Shown here: positions 21,045 through 32,500 of the stretch, in pieces
Layout of the letters: each line of letters begins with the position of its first letter
Position numbering within the stretch: the stretch's first letter is position 1
DNA from: Lottia gigantea
Taxonomy: Eukaryota; Mollusca; Gastropoda; Lottiidae
Direction: 5' to 3'
Length of the DNA: 64,000 nucleotides
Assembly: GCF_000327385.1 (NCBI RefSeq)
Contig: NW_008708752.1
Coordinates: 86,791-150,790 of the forward strand
Translations under genes and position numbers: made by a program
Notes under the pieces: generated by a model
The model's input: the letters and a program-made list of their open reading frames with translations, nothing else
The model's database searches: none
Told to the model about the DNA's origin: nothing

Positions 21045-24000
21045 ATGTCTGTTACATATTTTATCGTTAGTTTCGTTGATATACAAACATTATTCATATT
21101 TTTTATTGTTATATTGTTATGTTATTACATCTTTACTCATCCGAAATTACCTCCTGGGCCACCCGGATGGCCAATTATTGGAAATTTACCGTTAATGAAC
21201 AGGATTAAACCCGGGAAAAGATACTTATTTTATAAGGAAATGTCAGAAAAATATGGAAGTATTTGTCGTATTCGGTTCGGAATCCGAAATATGTTTCTGA
21301 TTAGTGGTTATGACATGGTACACGAAGCCCTGTCGAATGTTGGAAATGGTTTGGAGAATAGGCCAAATTGGTTGTACACTATTGAAAAATCGACCAAAAA
21401 TGGTAAAGGTAAGGATTAAAATGTTATATACATGTATTATCCCCATCTGATATATATCATCTCGGTTTCTCAACGGTATATGAGCATTTCTGAAAAACAA
21501 CCCTTGATCAAATAGGTAAATGTCATAAAATGTAAATTGAATTTTAAAGGGACACATACCATCAGTAGAAGTGTTTAGAGCTCACCGTCGAAATTTAAAC
21601 CTTCAAATCCATGTATGTCTCGTTTGAAAGATGAAAAGACGAGTCTTCTTTTCTTAAGACACTATATTGAAAATACATTTTAGAAATAGGAAAGAGATAT
21701 TTTTGAAAGAATTATGCGATTTTCGTACATTTCTAGTACTGCTGAAAACTGAAGATTCAAATCAACCCCCCAAAATGGCGCACCTGTCTCTGTTAATGTT
21801 GAAATTATTTTATGTAGATATTCTTTTTTGTTCTTGATCTGTTTATAAGGAATCATATTCGCAAACGGTAAAGAATGGAAAGATGTTAGACGTATGGCGT
21901 TGGTAACATTGCGTGATTTTGGAGTGGGAAAATTGACTATAGAAGAAAGGATTATAGAAGAATTCCAAGCTGTCAAAGGGGAATTGCTGAAAGTCACTGG
22001 AAAACCGATCAGGATGAAGTACTTCTTGATTCGAGCGGTAACCAATGTTATCTGTAGTATACTATTTGGAAACAGGTAGATGTGTTTAGTAGGACTACAT
22101 GGGTTATAGTAAGGGTATAGTTTCTGAATTAAGCTTTGCTAAATTATTGAGCTCAATTGTTTCTCTACCAATGTCGATTATCGTCACTTCTGGGAAATTA
22201 CGAACATAAGCTATGAGAAAATTAATGATGATCGGAAAGCGACGATAGTTTATACAATTATATCCAGTAAACTTTTAATTATCTAAATCTAACTACATTG
22301 CATTTGGGTTCATTACATTCCTTCAGTTATGCCTACCACACTTTTTTCATTTGTTTAAATCCATAAGTTCATTGGATATTTTAATTACACTATACGCTAT
22401 GCTCATTTCAGATTTGACTATAACGATCCAAAATATAAAGGACTGGTGAATGCTTTAGAGGATTATTTTAAAACTGAAAATACATCTTCCCCTATAAATG
22501 CTTTACCTTGGTTAAGATTTCTGCCCGGTCGAAAGCAGGTAAGATTTCTATACATTTTCTTGTTATACTTTTTTCATCATCATACTTTTCTTTTCATTAT
22601 ACTTTACTTAGCATCATGCTTTCTCATCAGTATACTTTTTTCATCATTATACTTTTCTTATCAATATACCTTTCTCATCATTATGTTTTTCTTATCATTA
22701 CACTTTTCTTAACATTACTCTTTTCTTATCATTACATTTTTCTTTTTATACTTTTCTCATCATCACACTTTTCTTATAATTATACTTTTCTCATCATCAT
22801 ACTTTTCCCATCATTACACTTTTCTTATTATACTTTTCTCATCATGATACTTATCTTATAATTATACTTTTCTCATCATCATACTTTCATTGTAATTATA
22901 CTTTACACATCATTATGCCTTTCTTATCATTATACTTTTCTTATGATCATACTTTCATTGTAATTATACTTTACTCATCATTATGCCTTTCTTATCATTA
23001 TACTTATCTTATCATTACACTTTTCTTAACATTATACTTTTCTCATCATCATACTTTTCTTATCATTACACTTTTCTTATTATACTTTTCTCATCATCAC
23101 ACTTTTCTTATAATTATACTTTTCTCATTATCACACTTTTCTCATCATTACACTTTTCTTATTATACTTTTCTCATCATCATACTTTTCTTATAATTATA
23201 CTTTTCTCATCATCATACTTTCATTGTAATTATACTTTACTCATCATTATGCCTTTCTTATCATTATACTTATCTTATCATTACACTTTTCTTGACATTA
23301 TACTTTTCTCATCATCATACTTTTCTTATCATTACACTTTTCTTATTATACTTTTTTCATCATCACACTTTTCTTATAATTATACTTTTCCCATCATCAT
23401 ACTTTCATTGTAATTATACTGTACTTATCATCATACTTTTCTTTTCATTATACTTTTCTTATCATTATACTTTTCTCTTCATTATACTTTTTTCATTATC
23501 ATACTTACTTATCGTCATAATTTTCTTTTCATAATACTTTACTTATCATCATAATTTTCTCATCATTATACTTTTCTTATGTTATGCTTTTCTTATCATT
23601 ATACTTTACTCATCATTATACTTTTCTCATCATTATGCTTTTCTCATCATTATACTTTTTTATCATTATGCTTTTCTCATCATTATGCTTTTCTTATCAA
23701 TATAATTTTGTTATCAATATACATTTTTCATCATTATACCTTTATTATGTTATGCTTTTCTCATAATTATGCTTTCCGTATCAATATATTTTCTTATCAT
23801 TATACTTTTCTTATCATTATACTTTACTCAGCATTATACTTTTCTCATCATTATGCTTTTCTCATCATTATACTTTTTTACCATTATGCTTTTCTTATCA
23901 ATATAAATTTGTCATAAATATACTTTTCTCATCATTATACTTTTCTTATATAATGCTTTTCTTATTACACTTTTCTTATCATTATGTTTTTCATATAAAT

Positions 24001-27000
24001 ATTCTTTTCTTATCATTAGAATGTATCAGCGATGATGGCGCCTATCATGTTATGGAGTAGTTTTGTATCTGAACAAATAAAAGAGCATGAAGACAAATTT
24101 GACAAAGACGATATTAAAGATTTTGTGGATGTTTACTTAAAAACCCGCGAAACGGCAGATGATAAGTCCATGTTTACAGGTAAATATGAATAATCAAATA
24201 ATTGATCGAGTCTCCGACAAGACGGAGAGATCATTATTTATATAGCACAACTATATTCCGTCATGGAAGGTTTTACAGATCTTAAAATTCTATTAGGATG
24301 AAATATATCATTGAAAATACCTTCTGTCAAAATCTCTCATGAATAATTTAAGTTTAATTTTGGTGGCCGTGGGTTCTTATATCGGTCGTCGTGTGAAATC
24401 CAACGACCTTGCATGAATCATCTTTCCTCATTATTCCAGTCGACACAGCTGTAAATGGGTGCGGTGATTTGGATCCTCCCTAATCTCAATTCTCGGCTAT
24501 GTGTAAAAGGGTCGAAATATTATTGCCTAATATGTAGCAACAACCCACCCCCCCCCCTTTTTTTTAGACAAACGTCATATCCGGGTATGGCGTCGAAAAG
24601 AGGTAACGACTTGAAAAACATTCTATTGCGAATTAGCGCTGAGTCTCACGTTCTTACAAAATTGGCCCTTTTAACCCTTTCTTTCATCTTTCCGAATGTA
24701 ACTAATTGGAGAAATTCGTTTCATTACTTATAATGATGTTCCCTGGGGCGAAATTGTTGAAATAAGTTGAATAGACTACTATCGTATGGGTTAATCATTT
24801 TGTTTTAGGGTAAATAAATCAGCAAACAGAGCTGTTGATAGTGGTCGACGATTTTTGTCGCGGACTCGAATCTTGAGTGAGATTTCTCAAGATTATCGCG
24901 TTGTCGACAGGATATATAATATTAAACAAGTTTGTTTTATCGTCTGCGAGGCAGAGCGCCAGATTCATTTTCCTACCAATTTTGTTCTTAAGTCAACCTT
25001 GTATTGATATTGCCAGATTCATTGTTCTCTTGAATGATCTAGAATGGTTCAATTAATTCATGTCTGCTTTATTGATTTTGACGGTTCGTTTTGTGTGGTT
25101 TTTGTCTCATCAGAATGGTAGTACAAATAGGGGGACAACTGTCAAGGATGAATTCAAAATGCAGACGCCAGCCTTCGAGTGTCTGAAAGTGTTTTCCCCC
25201 CCAGAACATTTTTGAAAATAAGAATTGATTTAGTGCATTCTGACTGATATTTTAGGGCAAAAGCGAATATAAAATTCAGATTTAATAGAATTGAAGTAGG
25301 GGTATCCATTTTTATAAGCGAAGCAACTTAATTTAGATGTGTGTTTCTCTTCTGATAATGATGAAGGTCCTTATCAATGGCACGAGCTGTTCGATTTGAA
25401 AATAAATAATGCTGTATGCAGGAAAAGAATTATTTTTTGCTTGAGTAAATATCAAGTAGTCGTATTTTAGTTGGTGTAGATGACTCTATGAACATTTTTA
25501 TCCTGTTATTTCAGCTGGGAATATTTTCCGTTTAATCATTGATCTGTTTGCTGCTGGTACAGATACTACTGCCAATACCTTGGATTGGATTATTTTACAT
25601 ATGATAGGATATCCGGATATCTTACAGAAATGCCAAGAAGAGGTCGATAAGGTAGATTTTGATAAAGCTATAATTTATTGACAATAAGCTATTGTATTAC
25701 TGGAGAGCTCCTTGAGAGTAAGTATATGACGTCGTCGGTTGTATAGGAACTATACATTAAGACGTTTCAGAATCAAAATCAGACAAATGGTTTTCCTACA
25801 AATAAACGAAGACAATTGAAAATGTCGTCACGTCCAGAGTGTTATATACATTCCCAAGTGCAGTTATAACGTCATTGGTAATAAGTTCTATTTCTGAAGT
25901 TCTACGGATAGCTTAAAATGTTTGAAGACAAAAACAAACCAAAATACAAATATTATAGGTTGTGGGAAAAGGAAATGTAGTCCATCTGGTTCACAGACCC
26001 CACTTACCATACGTTCAAGCTACTATCCAAGAGGTCCAGAGAATATGCAATATTTGTAAGTTAAATTATTCGCAATATTAAAATTAGGACGTTATCACTT
26101 GCACTTTTGTTTAGAATTGGCATTATATTAAACAGTCCCATTTCTCAACTGAACTGTATGTTGTCCGTCTTCATTAATCCATTCAGTAAGAGAAAACAAC
26201 TTGTGTACATTCTTTTAGAGCAGTGGTTTTCAACCTGTTTTTGTATGTGTCCCCAAATCGAATCAGCATGAAAATGATGTCACCTTATACCGAAATTATG
26301 AATGGATACGAAGCGCACTCTCACGTATAGTTTGATAGTAATAATTCTCTGAGTACTCCTAGACAATGTTAATTAAGGCTGTGTATAGTGTAGTCATCAT
26401 ATTATGAGATTTTGTATAGATTGTAGTTGGAAAGTTTATATATTTCACAGCCTATGACTAGCTGTGACACATCAAATGAAAAGTGCGAATGTCTTTACCT
26501 TGGGACATGTCCCCTGTGGCTGAAAACCCACGTCTTTGTAATACTCTCCTATAAATGAACACTATATCGTGTTGTCAGTCTTTATTGGACAAATTGAGAT
26601 GTAAAACTCTAACTTATTCTATTTCAGCACCAACAACCATACCCCATGGTACAGTAAGGGACACATCTCTCGGCGGTTACACGTTAACAAAGGATTCCAT
26701 TGTCATCATGAATCTAATGTCGGTTCATACAGATCCTAAATATTGGGAAGATCCCGAGATTTTTAGACCAGAAAACTTTTTAGATGAAAATGGTAAACTT
26801 AAACGTAGAAAAGCTTTTATGCCATTCGGCATAGGTACGTTTACATCTTTTGAAAATATCTTAACAGGTTTTCTAATCTTTCGACTTTCTTCACTGGATC
26901 GTGATCTAATTTAATTTCCGTAATATTCAAGGTTACGATTCAGCTAACACAAGAAAGTCGAAAAATTACGCTTCAGCGAATACGATCCAATGGAGAAGTT

Positions 27001-27721
27001 CTAAAGATCACGATTCAGCGAACACGATCCAGTGAAGAAAGTCGAAAGATTACGATTCAGCGAACAAGATCCAGTAGTGAAGTTGCAAAGGTTAAATTCG
27101 CGTTCTGCGTTCTACAAAGTCTACGGTTAAAATTAGGTTCTAGAAGACTCAAATTGAAAAAGGTAAATAAGATAGGAGATAAAACACTTTAATTTTATAA
27201 GATTAGCCATTTCTACCTAAGAAATGACTACGCGATTTTAAGAATTTATAAAATCAGATTTGGATCCTATTTTGAACCAAATACAGCGCCATATAATATA
27301 AAACCTGTCTTTAAATTATTAGCTTTAATCACATGGAATCGTTTTGGCCTTAAAGAATTCCCTAAGATATATATTATAATATATTACCAGAGTTTCTTTA
27401 TAATCAACAAATCAAATTGTGAAAAAAACTTGTCTGTGATGAAGTCATTAACTAGTGTTCTTCATCAGAATATCCGGGGTTTTTTATACTAGAATTTCAA
27501 GATTGTCACTCTGTATTGAATTCAATTTTCCAGGTGCTAGAGAATGTATTGGTGAAAGTTTAGCAAAGAGTGAACTATTCCTGTTTTTCTCAAACTTAAT
27601 TAATACCTTTAACTTCAGTCGTGTGAACGGAAAAAAGGTCGATTTTGACGGATTTCACGGTAAATCGTTTGTGCCTAAGCAATATGAGGTTGTGGTGACA
27701 CCAATACCAGAAAATCTGTGA
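21045..27721 (+). CDS. Cytochrome P450, CYP2-type, complete (501 aa)
   Basis: Microsomal haem monooxygenase. Exons: 21045-21408, 21850-22075, 22412-22538, 24020-24179, 25515-25651, 25959-26055, 26628-26834, 27534-27721; all GT-AG, phases agree, total 1506 nt. An N-terminal membrane anchor (about 14-30) is followed by the proline hinge PPGPPGWPIIG at 36-46. The I-helix AGTDTT is at 306-311, ExxR (EVQR) at 363-366, FRPENF at 416-421, and the haem loop FGIGARECIG has its ligand Cys near 444. All key residues are present, so the gene looks functional. The ATG at 21045 was preferred to an in-frame ATG at 20892 because it gives a normal anchor. The hinge, AGTDTT and exon layout point to the CYP2 clan; substrate and subfamily cannot be told. 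Confidence 0.94.
21548..21805. mobile_element. MITE family 2, copy 2 (P450 intron 1)
   Basis: Starts AAAGGGACACATACCAT and ends near CCCAAAATGGCGCACCTGTC; interior shared with the copies at 20075, 30480 and 51150. It ends about 45 bp before P450 exon 2. Confidence 0.65.
22540..24010. repeat. 17-bp minisatellite in P450 intron 3
   Basis: About 1.47 kb of degenerate copies of ATCATTATACTTTTCTT, filling nearly the whole intron from just after the exon 3 donor to within 10 bp of the exon 4 acceptor. Longer blocks of about 310 bp are repeated (for example 22890-23210 and 23200-23420). Open frames in all three phases are an effect of the repeat. The pyrimidine-rich units probably also serve as the polypyrimidine tract of the acceptor. 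Confidence 0.95.
24350..24475 (+). mobile_element. SINE-like remnant
   Basis: GGTGGCCGTGGGTTC followed by CCAGTCGACACAGCTGTAAA, a tail found in many molluscan SINEs (from memory). It lies in P450 intron 4. The ends are not defined. Confidence 0.4.
26218..26533. mobile_element. hAT-like MITE in P450 intron 6
   Basis: Begins CAGTGGTTTTCAACCTG and ends GGCTGAAAACCCACG, an inverted pair typical of non-autonomous hAT elements. No open frame. An exact 8-bp target duplication was not found. Confidence 0.55.
26865..27085. repeat. Minisatellite with inverted start, P450 intron 7
   Basis: Three to four copies of a unit of about 42 bp with ACGATTCAGCGAACACGATC and GAAGAAAGTCGAAAG at 26930-27080. The preceding 26870-26905 (CTTTCGACTTTCTTCACTGG) is the same unit inverted. 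Confidence 0.8.
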
Positions 27722-28500
27722 GTTAACTCTCGTGGAAGTGTTATGGACATCGGGGTGTCATTTCGGGAAATACGAAAAATGATATATCTAGCTGGGAGAT
27801 CTCTCAAAGGAGCTGAGGTCGACATGCAATAGCCGGCATCTCATCTGAGCCGCTCTAATTATGCTCATTGTTTATATCGAATATATACTACTAGCAACTG
27901 CAATCAACTAGATGGTCGCAGATTCGGCAACTGGAACTGCATTTTTTTTTTTTTTTTTTAGTTGTATCTTTCTTTCTCTTTCTTTTCTTTTCTTAAATGT
28001 TCATATTCGCACCTCCCATAGCCCAATACTATTGTATCATTGTGATATTTGATTTATATAGACCATGTAAAATTATATTTTTGTATCTGAAACACAGTCT
28101 TGTTGTTTTTAAATTGTTTGGAAATTGCAAAGGGTGGGGGCATTATTTTACATGACTGTTGATTGGTGGGTCATGCTAGATACCGGTGGCCGTCTGTACA
28201 AATTTGACTATAGCCGTTTAAAAAATCTACAATTACATAAACCATATTGACGGAAGTGATAACATAAGTTTCGCCATTAAATGTCCAATTTAGACTACTG
28301 CCACTTCGAAGACATAGTTGGCCTTCTCGCCCTGATAGGGACGACAGTTTAAATTAAAGCGGTAAGAGTTTTTAATTGTTCGACAATCGGACATAGGATT
28401 TTTGATTCTATGCTATACAGAGCTGAAATTGTGCTTAAAGGATGGCTGCATACCTTTATATAGAAGGAAGTGACGTCATTTGAATCTGTCCTGATCTGAA
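27722..28500. other. 3' flank of P450, no gene
   Basis: Should contain the P450 3' untranslated region. A 19-base poly-T run at about 27940 and AT-rich sequence; nothing else seen. Confidence 0.5.
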
Positions 28501-28503
28501 TTC

Positions 28504-28611
28504 ATGTTCATATCACAATCACAAGACAATATTATGGAATAAGCACACTTCTTTTATAAAATATGAAACACATATTCCATAATATTGTCATGTGTTTGTG
28601 ATATGAACATG
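28504..28611. repeat. Hairpin, 39-bp arms
   Basis: CATGTTCATATCACAATCAC plus AAGACAATATTATGGAATA is repeated in inverted form at 28572-28611 around a loop of about 30 bp. The right arm runs straight into the ACATGTTTACTACTG repeat. Confidence 0.8.
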
Positions 28612-29040
28612 TTTTCTACTAAAATATAACATGTTTACCATTGTTATTGTGATAAAGAATCAAACATGTTTACTACTACTGATGTTATAAGATCATAACA
28701 TGGTTACAACTGTTTTATTATAAGGAATATAACATGTTTATAGCTACTATTGATATATGATTATATAACACAACACACTATAGTAATAACACTTATTGCT
28801 TGTATGTTTAATACTGCTATACCGAAACATAACGTTATATGTTTGAGTCGCTAATGTAAATAATAAAAATTGTAAATTTATTATATAACTAATACTGACG
28901 ATTTAAATAAAAAATATAACCTGTTTACTACTGCTATTGCTCAAAATATATAACATGTTTACAACTGTTATTGTGATAAAGACACTTTGACAACTGCTAC
29001 TGTTGAACATTATTTCTATAAATAATATTATAACATGATA
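28600..29040. repeat. AACATGTTTAC repeat, copy 1
   Basis: Degenerate AT-rich array of units like ATAACATGTTTACTACTGCT, about 30-60 bp apart. The same family recurs at 38860-39180. Both arrays lie downstream of a member of the ZU5/death gene family. Confidence 0.75.
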
Positions 29041-29337
29041 TCGAGAATTCATCTTTTCGTTGTAAAAAACGAATGGCTGGTCTTGCTATAACTAAGTTTA
29101 AATCGAAGCTATAGCATGACTATTTTCTCTGTGATTGTATAGAGAGTGGGAGTGACTAGAGATATCTGCGTAGCTCATATTAGACCCAGTATATAGTAGA
29201 CAAGTAAATTGTATTAATGAATGTGTAAACAATGTAAAAAAAATAGGATCTGGAAATGAGCACGAACATCCAACCTCGCTGTCGCAACAAATAACACTTT
29301 AATACATCAATTCACGTGCAACAATTATAACATAACA

Positions 29338-29450
29338 AAGGAAGCGTATAGTTATGACACCAGGTAAGTCCACTGATGAATATAGAGACTTCTTTTGGCC
29401 GAAATTTTAATTTTTCGGTCAACCTAGGAGGTATCATTCCTTCAAATAAA
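29338..29450. mobile_element. Hairpin MITE, family 1, partial copy
   Basis: GACACCAGGTAAGTCCACTGATGAA to CTAGGAGGTATCATTCCTT matches the right half of the copies at 14460-14815 and 36098-36416. The left half is missing. Confidence 0.6.
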
Positions 29451-29596
29451 ACAAATCGGCTCAAAAGCTTCTTACCCTGGTATGGATTCTGTTATTGAGG
29501 ACATACTGTTCGTTCAGAAACTGATCGTGATTCTAGAGAGCAATTGATAAGGATACAGTTCACTTGATATGGTTTTATAGTTAGAGTTAGTTAGAC

Positions 29597-32500
29597 TTAT
29601 GGTTTGTCTTTATTTGTAAAACCACGATTTTCACGTCTTACTTTTTCGATCAACTCTTCCATATCTACTCTACCAATGCTTTGGAAAGCTTTTTTCAGAA
29701 GTCCATACCTATTTTGACGTTGCCTCATTTGATTGGTTTTCAGTAGCCACTCAACTAATATCTCGAAGTTTGGATTAAATCCAGTGTTTCTTTCGCTAAT
29801 AATTTTGATTTCTTCATGAGAGAATTCTAAGCAAATGGCGAGTTTTTTACCAGTTTCATTACCATAGGTTTCGGCCAACATCATCATGCTTTTTTGGGAA
29901 AACATTGGATCTAAAAAAAAAATGAATATGGTTAATGGTAATGTGACAGGTACCATTCCGTTGAAAGCTAAAATGACGACTTTTCTTGAGACTCTAGCCC
30001 GTTCCACAATGAATAAAGGGCAGAAGTGAAGCACATACTGAACAGCACATTCGTTGAGTTGAAATGGGACTATAAATAAACCAATTATTAACGATCGAAA
30101 TCGAAATCCGATATCCATAACAACATATTGATGAAACATAGGTACAGCTAATGAACTTTTCATACGAAAGGCTATATCAATCATAGGTGAGTAAGTATTT
30201 CATTATTATTTTTCTCGCAGACTAGAGTCTAGAGGATGATAACGCTCTGTAGAAAAAAATATCAGGACAAATATCAAACGGGCGTGAGTTATAAATCCTG
30301 TCGGCAACGCGATAATCCTATCGTAGAAGCGAGGGCACACGGCAGATTTTACGAAAATATGCGACTAACACCATTCCTATACCCCAAGAATAAAGAGACA
30401 CTTTTTCCAAACGTTTGACCAATCGTACCTTAGTCACAGAAACAGGAATTGTTTATTGTTTAGCTGGGCTAATCAGTAATAGTGTTCATAGCTCCCCGTC
30501 GAAATTTGAAAATCCGTGTGTGTCCAGTGTTTTCCGCGTTTTAAAGTTAAAATGACGATTCGTGTTTTTTTGGTACTCGAAGAAAAGACATTAAAAGCAA
30601 ATGAAATTTGTACTTTGAGGTATATTTGAGGGTATAGCGCGATGTTCGTGTCGTTCTAGTACTTCTGAAGACTATTTATATATTCAAGGCCCAAAATCAT
30701 CCCCCGAACGCTGAGAAAACCGCGGTCTGTAATCGAAACTTACCATCAGGAACCCCAGTTTCTGTTAAACTCTCAGGCGTAATGGTTTGGTTTTGATCTT
30801 CAGAAAACTGAGCACGCTGTGATGGTGCCATCGAAGAATAACTGGCCTGTTGTGTCTCTTGAAGGCGCAGTCGTTGGCTTTCCCTGTACGGAGCATGTCT
30901 GTGATTCAGACTTATCATGTTTTTGGCAGACTGAACAGGCCAAGCACGCCTTGGAGGTGGAAATTCTGTCATTTGGTACTGAAAGGTGCTATCACTATGA
31001 GACTGATTTGATCTCCTCAAGACATGAGAAGACCTAGCACACTGTGGCGGTGGTGGTGGTATCGAGGTATCACCAGGCAATCTTGTGATTTGATGTATGT
31101 CATTATGAGCTTGTCCCTGATTCGGCCTGCTCATATTTTGGGAAGACGGGTCTTGCCAAGCAGATTTATGTTCCTTCCTTTTCAAACCAAAACCTGTATT
31201 CTGTCGTTGTGATTGTTGTCTATCATTATCATTACTTGGTCGCGTCAATGGCCCTTGCGCTGGGTTCTTTGTTGGGAGCAATAGATTTTTCTTCATGGTA
31301 ACAGGATCGAAATGTATTGGATGAATTTCTTTTGATTTTGAAAATTTATATTCAATAGCCGCATAGGGAGCGGAGCACATCCTCTCTTTCTTAACAACCG
31401 GGAAAGAAAAGTGATTAGACGGACAAAATAAGTCCAACTTAAGATAAAATGAAGACTTGCATATTCCTGGAGGGAACTCTATATTGAGTTTAAGTGCTAC
31501 ATGTACACGCTCCTGGTTCTTAATTTGCATATCAGGTGAAAAACTGTATGGTAGTTCTGTGAGACCTCTTGCTTCTCTTTTCTTCCTGATTTCATCTTTA
31601 TTTTTTGATAGCACCAATTCTACCCACAAACTTGGCTGACTTCCAAGTATTTCAAAAGTGTAAAATGTTAAAATCTTACAAATTTCAGATTTTCCCGATA
31701 TAATTTCAGCAGCATAAAAGATTTCTTCTTGGCTGGCGTTTGGGTCTACAAACACAGCGGCTGCACTGAAATGATTATTAAACAATAAGTATGCATTTTA
31801 ACAATATTCAGAGGTCTCTCCGGCACTCTCAATTGTATCCCTGAGGAGCATTCGTTCCCAGAAAACTGTAGGTCAAAGTCTTAAAATATAAATCTTGATT
31901 TTTGTTTATGTGTTAACCTCCTGTCACCTGTTCATTGTAATGCTTTGATAGGAACTTATTTCTTCATTTTACGAGCAGGCGGCACAGGGGAACCAGACAA
32001 TAAGGCAACTTAAAAGGGTTGTAAATAGGTTTTCTTAACTTTTTATGTGTATAGGGAACACCGATTTCCTCGATTTACATCATTATAATTTTCAGTCAGA
32101 CGTCTGTGGGCTTTGCAATACCATTCTATTACAAAGGTCCTTAGTCATTATAATTCGGTTAAAAATTTCTATAATTACAGGACCGTAGACATTTGACCAA
32201 AAATCGGAATGAAGCGACGTTCGGTACATACAAAATAGATTTTTAAAAACGGTATACAAACCATTTAAAGATTTAATAATGCTAAAGGTTTGAAAGCAAG
32301 GGTAAGAAGAAAATACTTACTCTGAGAAATGTGTTACAGAAGTAGCATAAATATCAGGCTGAATCTTTGTTATAACACCATTTAATATTTCAGGTTGAGT
32401 TCCATTCCAGCGGATAAATAGTGGTTTTGGTGTAAAGTTTCTTTCATTGGTCATTTTTAAGGACATTGGAAGCTGGATTTTTACATTTTTATTAAAATCT

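Noticed and set aside
22446-23917. Several hydrophobic open frames rich in HHTFLI and FLIIL
   Set aside because: They cover the intronic 17-bp minisatellite of the P450 and occur in all three phases; not membrane proteins.
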